From assembly GCA_030549205.1 (NCBI GenBank), contig JAUKTV010000006.1, positions 2,374,501-2,438,500 of the forward strand: a DNA stretch of 64,000 nt. Direction: 5' to 3'. Within the stretch, counting starts at the first letter, position 1. Each line of letters opens with the position of its first letter. The translations under genes were made by a program, and so were the position numbers. Below the pieces are notes generated by a model. The model did not search any database, had not been told where the DNA came from, and saw nothing but the letters and a program-made list of their open reading frames with translations. The DNA comes from Apiosordaria backusii. Taxonomy: Eukaryota; Ascomycota; Sordariomycetes; Sordariales; Lasiosphaeriaceae. Positions 53,434 through 63,005 of this stretch are shown piece after piece.

Positions 53434-56187
53434 ATGACCACCACCACCACCACCACCAACAAACCCCCAGAAAATGACGACACCATCGACTTCCACCACC
53501 CTTACACCCCATACCCAGTCCAATTGGAATTCATGCAAACAGTGTACTCCGTACTCGAGCAAGGCGCCGGCCAAGTCGGGATTCTCGAGTCGCCCACCGG
53601 CACGGGCAAGTCGCTGTCGCTCATCTGCTCCGCGCTTACCTGGTTGAGGAATCACAAGCGGCAAAAGTTCGATGCGGGGTTTGAGGAGACGAGGAAACAA
53701 ATGGAGGGAGAGCCGGAGTGGATGGTGGAGATTGCACTGAGGAGGAAGAGGGAGGAGCTGATGAAGAGGTGGGAGGAAAGAGAGGAGAGGTTGGAGAGGC
53801 TGAGGAAGAAAGAGAGGGAGCTGGAGGAGAAGGGTAGGGGGAGGAAACGGGTGAGGGTGGAGGGCGGGGAATTGGGGAGGAAGAGGAGGGAACTGGATGA
53901 GGAGGAGGAGTTTTTGGTGGGGGATTGGGGTGATGATAGGGAGGGGGAAAGGGGTGGGGAGGAGGGGGGGTTGAGTAAGGAGACGAGGGAGATGATGGCC
54001 AAGGTTGGGTTGGGTGGGTGGAAAAGGGGGGATGATGACGATGGTGATGAGGGGGGTGGTGAGGATGAGATCAAGGTTGGTTGAGATTTTGATGGAAGGA
54101 GGAGGATGTTGCTAATGCCGAGCCAGATTTATTACACGTCGAGGACGCATTCACAACTCACACAGTTCATCTCCGAATTACGACGGCCAGAATTCCCACC
54201 ATCACTACCCTCAGAGATGCTGATAAAAGATGGGAAAGAGGAAACAAAGGAGACAATCAAGGAAATCACACTTTCCTCTCGGCAAAAGTTGTGTATAAAC
54301 CCAGCTGTTGCCAGGTTAGGCTCTGTCTCGGCAATAAACGACCGATGCACAGAGCTCCAACAGTCGAAATCAAAGGACAAGTGTGGGTTTATGCCACATG
54401 CAGAAAACCTGAAACAGACACACCAATTCCGAGATACCACGTTGGCAACGGTGCCAGATATTGAAGACATGTACCGAATAGGGAAGCAACTGCAAGTCTG
54501 CCCCTATTATGCATCTCGAACGGCGATACCAGGCGCGGAAGTTATCACGCTGCCATATCCACTACTACTACAAAAGAATGCCAGAGAGGCATTGGGGATC
54601 AAACTGGAGGGGAATGTGGTCATCATTGACGAGGCGCACAATATCATGGATGCGGTGGCAAATGTGTATGCGGCAGATATTCGGTTGAGTGAACTGAGGA
54701 AAGGCAGGCAGATGTTGGGGGTGTATGTGAAGAGGTTTGGTAAGAAGCTCAAGGGAGAAAACAGGGTCATGGTAGCGCAGATCGGCAAGGTAATAGAATC
54801 ACTCAAGGACTGGTTGGAAGGGCAGCTGCAGGTCAAGGTATGTGTTTGAATGATGTCTGCCACTTAAAGCCATAAGCTGACTCTTGAGCAGGGGGACCAA
54901 GGCATCGCCGATCCCAACTCGCTCCTCAAAAGCAGGGGTGCAGACCAAATAAACCTCTACACTCTGATGAAGTACATTCAAGAATCCAAGCTCGCCTACA
55001 AAGTTGAGAGTTACGTCACCCACACCGAAGAGTCCCAAGACTCAGCATCAACCTCACCAAAATCATCCACCCCCGTCCTCCACACCTTGGTATCCTTCCT
55101 CACAGCCCTCACAAACCTCAGCACCGAAGGCCGCATCTTTTATGAAAAGCTCCCGGGAGTTGAAAACCCCGACATCAAGCTCTCCTACCTCTTGTTGTCC
55201 CCCACCCACGCCTTTTCATCCATCGCCTCCTCCGCCCGCGCCGTCATCCTAGCTGGCGGCACCATGTCCCCCTTTGAAGACTACAAAGCCCACTTGTTCC
55301 CTTCTTTACCTCCCGAGAAGCTCACAACCCTCAGCTGCGGGCACGTCATTCCTGCTTCTAGCCTGTTTGTTCACACTTTGTCGTCTTACAAACCAGGCGC
55401 TGTCTCGGGGTCAGACCTATTTGAATTTAGCTTCCAGAAGCGGTCGGATAAAAGTATGATCAAGAACCTCGGATTGACACTGTTGAATATTTGCTCTGTG
55501 GCACCGGATGGGGTGGTGGTTTTTTTCCCGAGTTATTCTTATCTTGATGAGGTGATTGCTTTTTGGCAGTCTAACGATGGTTCATCTTCTCAGGGGCAGT
55601 CAATTTGGGATAGGCTTGCTTCTAAAAAACCGCTCTTTCGGGATGCCAGTTCATCATCATCTGGCAGCACTTCAACGGATGATATCCTAACCTCCTACTC
55701 CGCCGCCATTGCTTCCCCCCCAACACCGCACAAAGGCGCGGTCCTCTTCTCCGTCATTGGCGGGCGGCTGTCGGAGGGTATCAACTTTTCTGATGCCCTC
55801 TGCAGGTTGGTGCTCATCGTTGGGTTGCCCTACCCTAATTTACACTCGCCGGAGTGGAAAGAAAGGATTGAGTATCTAGAGTCTACATGTCTAGCCAGGG
55901 GTGGCAATAAAGAGGAAGCAAAAGTCGAAGCGAGGGAGTTTTACGAAAACGCGGCGATGAGGGCGGTGAATCAGAGCATTGGGCGGGCGGTGAGGCACAG
56001 GGGGGACTGGAGCGGGATCGTGCTTGTCGATCGGAGGTATGAGATGGAGAGGGTTAGGGGGAAGCTGCCGGGGTGGATCAGGAAGGGCATGTCGAAAGAG
56101 TGGAGGGATGATAGAGGGGTGGCGGGGTTGATGGGGGGCTGGGGGGGTTTTTTAGGGAGAAGGCTTGAGTTTCACGGAAGACACTGA
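53434..56187 (+). CDS. chl1: Fe-S DNA helicase Chl1 (DDX11/FANCJ-like)
   Basis: Exons 53434-54075, 54127-54837 and 54892-56187 give 882 residues. Introns are 51 bp (GTTGGT donor) and 54 bp (GTATGT). The chain starts with a run of seven Thr (ACC repeat). Walker A is ESPTGTGKS (52-60). A charged insert (about 95-210) is coded by a polypurine stretch. Fe-S cysteines are visible in KLCINPAV, DRCTEL, DKCGFM and QVCPYY. Walker B is IIDEAHN (DEAH at 382-385), and the late motifs VILAGGTMSPFEDY, GGRLSEGINFSD and QSIGRAVRHRGD complete the XPD-like set. Chl1 works in sister-chromatid cohesion and lagging-strand repair in the nucleus. Confidence 0.95.
53664..54070 (+). other. polypurine, G-run-rich coding tract in CHL1
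   Basis: The plus (coding) strand is almost all A and G for about 400 bp, with many GGG/GGGG runs, densest at 53925-54065. It codes for the Glu/Arg/Lys/Gly insert. Such tracts can form G-quadruplex or triplex structures. Confidence 0.75.
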
Positions 56188-57510
56188 GGGGCTCATTGCC
56201 CTTAGGAGGATAGGACGAAAGGTCCAAGAGGTGACGTGCTTCACCTATCTTGCTGGTTTATGGTTGGAATATCTCCCTCGTCAGCTATTATGGGCAGGTT
56301 AGGGGTATCACAGGCCCCAGCCACTAATGCCAGGACGGCCATTTCCACCGAAGAACTGCCTGACCTGGACTTGAATCACTCGCCAGTCCAAGTGCCGTTT
56401 TAACCAGAAACATTGGAACAAAATCCTGTTGCATGATTACCAGGTATACACTGGAGCCCCGGCTGTTGGTCGATAATGCCAGAAGGTTCCGCTGTTATGT
56501 CATTGATGGCCCTTTTGGCCAGGCCATCTCTGGGCAGGTCATAATTTCGGCACCCTCCATCCTCAATACTCGCCAAGTGCGGTCAGGTGAACATGCTGCT
56601 TTGCCATTTTAGACTGATATCGGTCGGCTCACAAGTCGTATACCTAAGGTAATCGTGCCAGCACAGTATGAGCGGGCACCTCCTCCTCCTAATGGACTTA
56701 ACATTGTCTCTGCTGATGCCCCAAATGATAATCTGACAGCTAACAACGAACCGGTAAACCAGCTTGCGGGAGCTCGGCTCTTTTGCCTGCTTTTGGGAAG
56801 CACCGGGTCTGGGACGGCTTTGAGGACGAATATCTGGCGGGTCAAGACTGCGTGTTAGTTGTGCGGGTTCTCATTGACATGTGAGAAATCATTTTCACAA
56901 CTTGTTTTTCACATCACCTACGTGAGTGGCACAAACTACCTACCTGAGGCGATGACGGGAATTCCCACTGATCAGAGCGTATCATGGTAACTCATACCAA
57001 CCTCCGCCATTTTCCATCAGCCAGCCTCTTGAAACGCAACTCGCCACTAGCCTTGTCTTTTTGCTTGAGCTCCTCATTCATGAGAAGTTTATTCCATCAA
57101 ACAGGCGTGCTAATTTCCGTCCTCCGTGATCCACAGGATTTAGAAAGCGGGCGCCGGGACTCAACAGGCGAGTTAGCGCTCTGATGGTAGCTGAAGCTCT
57201 GCGTCACAGGTAGCAACATCGTCTAGACCGCTTCAGTGGGTCTGTTGTCGTCACGAACAGATCCTGATGCCCGGTCTATCAAGCCTGGAATCTCAATGAG
57301 GATAGTGACTGGCCTTGAGGCGTGCTGAACATGCGGCTTTGGGCGTTTCTTCGCACTTGCCTGCCAGTCAATTCCTTCTCCGGGATCACTACACGACGCG
57401 GAACCTAGGGGCCACTTTGGCACCCTGGCTGACGTTCTAGATCTTTTGCTGGAAGCGGGCCAGAACTTTTATGTCTATGACGCTTCGCATGTTTCATCAA
57501 CGATAGTCTC
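56188..57510. other. intergenic, 1323 bp
   Basis: No supported gene. A 59-codon ATG frame at 56433-56612 is the best small candidate but has no known motif. TACCTAAGGTAA is at 56641-56652. Confidence 0.45.
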
Positions 57511-58340
57511 ATGTGCACCTATGGTGTCTTTGAAGGCGACAGCTCTGTCTGGCTTCTTAGCCCCATTGTGATGCCCCTGGCCAACGCCACTATCCCCTAC
57601 AAGTCGATCGCAGCCGCCAGCGATGGTAACAAGGCTGGTAGGCTCTTCTGGCAGGAGTAAATCGTCTCCGGAATTTCTGAGCTTTTCCGTGAAAAGAAGA
57701 ATTTGTTAACATTGTTGAACCTAATCAGGAAGCGCGAGGGTGTCGATGGCACTTACTTCCAGCTCAAGGCCAAGGACCTCCAGGCAAGAGATGACGGTGC
57801 CGTCTGGGTTGAGGGTACCAAGGACTCCAAGGAAGGCACCCACATCGCTGCCTTCTATGACGGCGAGGACTTCTGGGTCATCTATCAGAGCACCGCTGAG
57901 GATGACAACTCTGGTGAGCCCAGGGACTTCATCAAGGCTGTCGCTCTCACCGGAACCAGCCAGGGTACGTAACATCTGGAAATTACATGAATCATCTGAA
58001 GACTCTCGCACTAACCCTCTATTCAGGTAACATCATCCCCGGCAGCAGCGACAAGCTCAACGGCAGAATCGCCCGCATCGCCGCCTGCCGCGCCGAGAAC
58101 AGCGACCGCGTCTGCGTCTACTTCACCGACCAGTACAACAAGCTCCACCGCAGCTGGGCCAAGTGCAACCAAGATTCCACCCTGACCTTCCAGAAGGACG
58201 TCAAGGATGTCAAGGGCCTCATCATCAACACGAAGTGTGGCCTGGCCGCTTTGGCTTCCTCCCTCGACAAGAGGAACGTCATCTATGCGGTCACTGGTAC
58301 CAACACCAAGATCAGCCACAACTCTGACAAGTGGGAGTGA
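57511..58340 (+). CDS. orphan three-exon protein, possibly beta-propeller lectin-like
   Basis: Exons about 57511-57656, 57729-57964 and 58027-58340 give 231 residues from the first ATG in frame (an ATG at 57571 would give 211). The TAA at 57658 looks like an in-frame stop but lies at a GTAAAT donor; splicing 57657-57728 (72 bp) gives GRLFWQEKREGVDGTYF. The second intron (57965-58026, GTACGT, branch CTAAC) restores GTSQGNIIPGSSD. Repeated blocks of the type HIAAFYDGEDFWVIYQ and RIAACRAENSDRVCVYFTDQ look like blades of a small beta-propeller, recalling fungal fucose lectins, but the match is weak. There is no signal peptide. An upstream exon cannot be excluded. Confidence 0.55.
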
Positions 58341-59319
58341 GAAACTTTGGCTGGTGGCGGCAGGTCTGCGGTGAATGCCAGCTTGAACCTGGATACACAG
58401 TTGGGTGCTCCGTCTGGGCCTCCTCCAATTCAAATACAGATTGATATTTCCATTTCGATTGGGGATAGGAAGGCTCAGTTTTCTATCAAAACGCAGATAT
58501 GAGGTATTTGTGGAGGATCGGTCTTTTTGTATGAGAGAACAAGATCTTAGTAGCAAAGCAACGAATTAATGATTATTTCGGAAATGCTTGACCCCTATTT
58601 TGTCCACGTTAGGTACTCTATACCGAATACAATCAACTATGACGATGATCTCGACAGAGCTAAGAAGCAACACTTGATCCACCGTATCGTACCGCTCGCA
58701 GCCCTTGTTATAAAGGTTTCATTCAGATTCGAGAAGTCCTGACTTGCTGCCTTCCAGGTTGTCAGGCTCAGGGGGAATCGAATGAACATTTTACTTGGCC
58801 TTGTCTTGGGCGCCTCTCTTTACTAATACGATGGCGTCTCCTCAGTCCCAACAATCACCCCGTTCTGGTCATTAGAGCTCTCAAGACAGGACTCACACCA
58901 ATTAACCTGGCCTTGCGCTCTCAAGCCAAACAACAGGCAGATAGGTATCGTTGCAATCTGAAGGGCTGGGGGATCTAGTGGCACGTGACGACATCAAGAG
59001 GGAAGAAAAAGATCTTAGAATGTGGTACGTGATAAACTTTGAGATCAAACAAGCCAGAAAGACATAGCCAGCGCACAGGGAGCTATTTCTTTATACCTTG
59101 AATTCTGTAAATACATTTTTAGTCATCTAAAACGAGGCTGAATTCACGAAAGAATCGCCGTTCTACCATTACCAAAATTTTTAACATATCCGTCGACATT
59201 TTTACAAGTGCACAAGAGGACCAGGTAACAAAAAAAACAAAAAAGGGGGCTGGGGAACTCGCAAGCAACCGCCTTGGTCATGGGATGTGATTCTGGCCCG
59301 TGCTTTCATCAGTCGGTAA
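58341..59319. other. intergenic, 979 bp
   Basis: Nothing supported; an A-rich stretch lies before the tRNA at about 59228-59250. Confidence 0.5.
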
Positions 59320-59405
59320 GCCCGTATAGCTCAGTGGTAGAGCGCATCACTCGTACCAACAATTGCGATATGATGAGGTCCGCGGTTCAATCCCGCGTGG
59401 GGGCA
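59320..59405 (+). tRNA. tRNA-Thr (CGT) with 14-nt intron
   Basis: Acceptor stem GCCCGTA/TGGGGGC with one G-G mismatch at pair 5:68. D stem GCTC/GAGC, anticodon stem CATCA/TGATG, anticodon CGT at 59352-59354, intron CCAACAATTGCGAT at 59356-59369, T arm CGCGG TTCAATC CCGCG, discriminator A. Confidence 0.9.
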
Positions 59406-59750
59406 AATTATTTTGGATCTTTTTACCACACGGAACTTGGAACTCTAACATGTCAAATAAGATTCAGCACATTTCTTCCCTTTTCCGTTTCTTCTTTTTC
59501 TTTTTTCAAGCATCGTCCAGTTCAGTTGCTGCGCACTGTTCTCACCATCCATGATTGGACGCCTCTGAGGCAGATTTTGCTGCTGTTGTGTGGGCGGCGG
59601 GCAGACCATCTGACTTGCGTGCAGCTGAGAGCTGAAAAGACTGGAACCCCAGGACTACCTCTAGAGAGGGGTTCCTTTGCATTATATTCATTTGTGATGA
59701 AAGATCCTCCGCTTTTTTCCTCTGCACGTCCTGTGTCTCAACGCTGTCAT
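59406..59750. other. 345 bp between tRNA-Thr and the next gene
   Basis: The following gene's frame is open through here and through the tRNA, but the encoded stretch is not protein-like; it is treated as promoter and leader. Confidence 0.5.
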
Positions 59751-61730
59751 ATGCTGACGATGTATGCTCGCTTGATTATCAGTCTCTTATTCACCTTCCA
59801 CCCTGCGACAGCCTCATCTCCTTCTCCGGAAGCCACATTAAGCCCAGGAACCACCGTCGGATGGGTTGATAGCCCAAGTCAACGTGGAACATCGCAGCTT
59901 GTGCTTGGGTGCCTCGTGACAATTCTTGCAAGCACATGGGCGGTTCTTCACCTTAACGTCCCCTCTCTCAAGGACCGTTGGCAAAATACGATCATACGAA
60001 AGGCAAAGTGGATGGCGTTGACAGTGCTCTTCCCCGAGTTCATACTGGCCAAAGCGATTTGTGAACTCCGTCATGCTCTCTCCAATCAATTCGAAATGCA
60101 TAAGATGCTTCGGGATCTACCTGAGAGCAGGAAAAGCAAGGGAGAGCGAGTCGCTACCTACCTGGATGGTTCACCTGGCACCCTGCTTGACAACTGGAGT
60201 TGGGATGCTCCGTTTGGTCGAGTCGATCGCTTTCTCTACTGGCTTCTCAGAGTTCGTTACGTCAAGACGAACTACCCTCGCTACACTGCTCAAGAACCAA
60301 CTTCGAACCAAAGAGTTGCCGAAGCCGCACCACCAGATCCTGGTACTGGACCTGCAACTACTTATGGTGATCACCAAGATCACCGTGAGGGAACTCGATG
60401 TCAGATCTGGACAATGGCTCATACTTATTACCTAAATATGGGTGGCCTCCTGGCGAGACCCCGCTCGGTCCCCCGGTCTGGATCTGAAGAGCATGTTGTT
60501 GTCACAATGGGGTACATGCTGAAGCCAAGCAGTCGCTTACTGGAAAACATCACTCTAACTTCGGCTGAGATTGAAGACAAAAGCAAAGCGGACTGGCTAT
60601 TGAAGAGTTTTACCGTGTTGCAGATCGGATGGCTTTTGATTGAGGTTTTCGTTCGTAAGCTCTCCATGTTGCCCATCAGCCAGCTGGAAATTGCGACGTT
60701 TGGCTTTTCCATCACTGCTATCTTTACTTATGCCGCAAACTGGTGGAAACCCAAAGATATCAATAGCCCAACAGTCATGATCCAACAAGTCGACTATGAG
60801 GGCCTAGAATTCGAACATGAATCCTTTTCGCTGAGGATGATTGTTTGGACCGACTTCTATCTCCGAAAGTCCGCCCCTTGGTCCACCATGCCAGACAGGA
60901 TCAAGAACGATATGGTTTTGATTTCGGGGCGCACCCCGGTCCTATCAGTCATCCTGGGACTGTCGACGTTGGGTTTCGGTGCACTACATTGCCTTGCCTG
61001 GAATTTCCATTTCCCCACCACCACGGAAATGGTAATATGGCGGGTTTCGAGTCTCGCAACTGCTTTATTGCCATTGCTGGTTATTGGCCCGAGCATCGTG
61101 TTAGAACGGCTTTACTATTCGAAACAGGACCGCCTTGTTGCTGAGTTCAATTCAAGACTTGAGAAGATACACGACTTTGAGATTTTCGACAGGTTGCTTC
61201 AATTCTATGCCAGGTGGGAGCCATCCCATGCAACCTCCGGCTCGGTCTATTCTGTTATACCTTCGTACATCAGAGACTTCAAGATGTTCTGGACTCACTT
61301 TAGGGCTACCTCGTCCTGGGCTCACAACCCCCTCACGGCCGTTATACTTCTCTCGCTTCACCACTTCACCAACAACAAGACAGGGAGGTGGAAGGGATGG
61401 TCCAAAGAGCACTCCAAGTTCTGGTGTGAGTTCGAACGGAGCTGGAGGCAGAGTTCCATGACCGATACACATCCTATCTTGGAGTCGTCTTGCTGTCTGG
61501 TCCGGTATCTGAGATCACTAGAAGTTGAAGCGATTGCAGCACGGAAAACCCTCCATGACTCAAACATCATCATCCGGTATAGCCTGACCTTCTTGTCGTT
61601 GACGGTATCAATTCTGTACGTCGCTGCGCGCGTTATCCTCATCGCAATATGCTTTTTATCACTCCGGTCTTCTCCCGCTGGAGTGTATGAGACCACGCCA
61701 TGGACGCAATTTCTGCCGAGGTTTTCTTAG
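59751..61730 (+). CDS. multi-pass membrane protein with signal peptide, unknown
   Basis: The product has 659 residues from the ATG at 59751 (another ATG at 59760; an upstream ATG at 59697 gives no signal peptide). The frame is open to 59274 across the tRNA, so the start rests on the signal peptide MLTMYARLIISLLFTFHPATA. A conserved-looking block GWVDSPSQRGTSQLVLGCLV leads into the first membrane span. Further spans lie near 289-308, 315-335, 400-422, 428-448 and 618-645. The rest is hydrophilic, with aromatic-rich segments. The pattern matches a group of uncharacterised ascomycete membrane proteins. No transport or catalytic motif was recognised. Confidence 0.7.
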   Translation: MLTMYARLIISLLFTFHPATASSPSPEATLSPGTTVGWVDSPSQRGTSQLVLGCLVTILASTWAVLHLNVPSLKDRWQNTIIRKAKWMALTVLFPEFILAKAICELRHALSNQFEMHKMLRDLPESRKSKGERVATYLDGSPGTLLDNWSWDAPFGRVDRFLYWLLRVRYVKTNYPRYTAQEPTSNQRVAEAAPPDPGTGPATTYGDHQDHREGTRCQIWTMAHTYYLNMGGLLARPRSVPRSGSEEHVVVTMGYMLKPSSRLLENITLTSAEIEDKSKADWLLKSFTVLQIGWLLIEVFVRKLSMLPISQLEIATFGFSITAIFTYAANWWKPKDINSPTVMIQQVDYEGLEFEHESFSLRMIVWTDFYLRKSAPWSTMPDRIKNDMVLISGRTPVLSVILGLSTLGFGALHCLAWNFHFPTTTEMVIWRVSSLATALLPLLVIGPSIVLERLYYSKQDRLVAEFNSRLEKIHDFEIFDRLLQFYARWEPSHATSGSVYSVIPSYIRDFKMFWTHFRATSSWAHNPLTAVILLSLHHFTNNKTGRWKGWSKEHSKFWCEFERSWRQSSMTDTHPILESSCCLVRYLRSLEVEAIAARKTLHDSNIIIRYSLTFLSLTVSILYVAARVILIAICFLSLRSSPAGVYETTPWTQFLPRFS

Positions 61731-63005
61731 CCGGTGGAGGCATAATAGCCACGGAACCGGGTTTCTGGGTTAGATTTCAAAGTTCTGGTTGAACCGCTTC
61801 ATCCACCATTGGGATGGCTTGGGAGACGCAGAGATTGGTTATCTTCTTGTCACCTGATATGCTGTGGCTGTCTTTAAGCGTTCAGTTGCAGGACGTTGTG
61901 CACCCACACCTTGAACAGGATATTTCCCCGCTTTTTGAGCCATTCCACTGCTCTTGTACTTGTTCATTTTCATGAGTTCAGGTCGGTTGCTGGTCCTGCA
62001 TGGTTGTTGAGCCATGCATTCGTCGACGACCAGTCATGGTCTAGGATCAGGGGTCCAAAACCACGATGTCTTACTTAATTTCGAACATCCGCTTGTCCGC
62101 CCGCGTGCCCCGAGGATAACGTAAACATGTTCGTCCGCCTCTTGATCAAGGAGATTTCAGCTCAGAAGTAACACAAAAAAAGAAGCCACACAAGAAAGCG
62201 GACCGGGTCTCAGTGTGAACTCTGGAAGATGGGCTCTGATATGCAACTCAATGATGCTGTGACACCCACGATCAGCATCATGGCTTCCTATTTGAGGATT
62301 TGCGGAGTCCGGATAGCCCATCTCCACACGTCCGTGTGCCAAGAGGTTGCAGCGACGAGGCATCCTGGGGTAGGCCATCTTGGCTAGAATCCATCGAGTC
62401 GAGCACTTGCGGAGGCTTGTTCCGAGATCACATGAGCGAAATTTGTATTTTCGCGCTTCTGGAAAGAAGCCCCTCTCCACGAAGCGTGGCCAGTTCTCAT
62501 CTTCTTGCATCCACTCGACCTTGACAGCTTCAGATCGACTCTCGGGTACGCCATCCTCGTTGCCGCGTGAAGGAGCTCTCTCGCCTCGCAGACAGTCACC
62601 TTGGCAACAATTTGATTCAGCAGTTTTGATTACCTAGTGTTGACTTGTCTTCAGCGCTGCCGCAGCTGCTCAGCACCAGCAGCCCCTGACTTTTTTGCCG
62701 TGACGCCCCCTTGTCTCCACTTCCCAGCAACGACCACCACACGTGCAGCTTTTAACTTGAACATCGCGCCTTTTCGAACATCACCAAACATCAACCATCA
62801 CAATCGAGGACAATTTGCTTCTTTTATACGACCGGCATTCAAAACTCCAGAAGTGGAGCTACCCGCATTTCTCGGTCCCATCCGAACCCCAGATCCGCAC
62901 GTGGCGGCCCAGCTTCGCGTGGTTTCCGGCTCACAGCCTAAATACAACGCTCCACAATCGTGACAACAGCAACCACTCAGCACTCACGACAGAGGCACGG
63001 CCCAG
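61731..63005. other. intergenic, 1275 bp
   Basis: No supported gene. Overlapping frames at 62157-63285 on both strands have no motif; the right part is the leader of the next gene. Confidence 0.5.

Noticed and set aside
53652..54074. Ser/Pro-rich minus-strand ORF
   Set aside because: Product of the polypurine tract read in reverse; CHL1 is the real gene.
57658..57660. TAA as a C-to-T (RIP-like) nonsense mutation
   Set aside because: A GTAAAT donor at 57657 and a CAG acceptor at 57728 remove it and give a better protein.
59274..59750. N-terminal extension of the membrane protein
   Set aside because: The open frame runs through tRNA-Thr and is not protein-like; a signal peptide begins at 59751.
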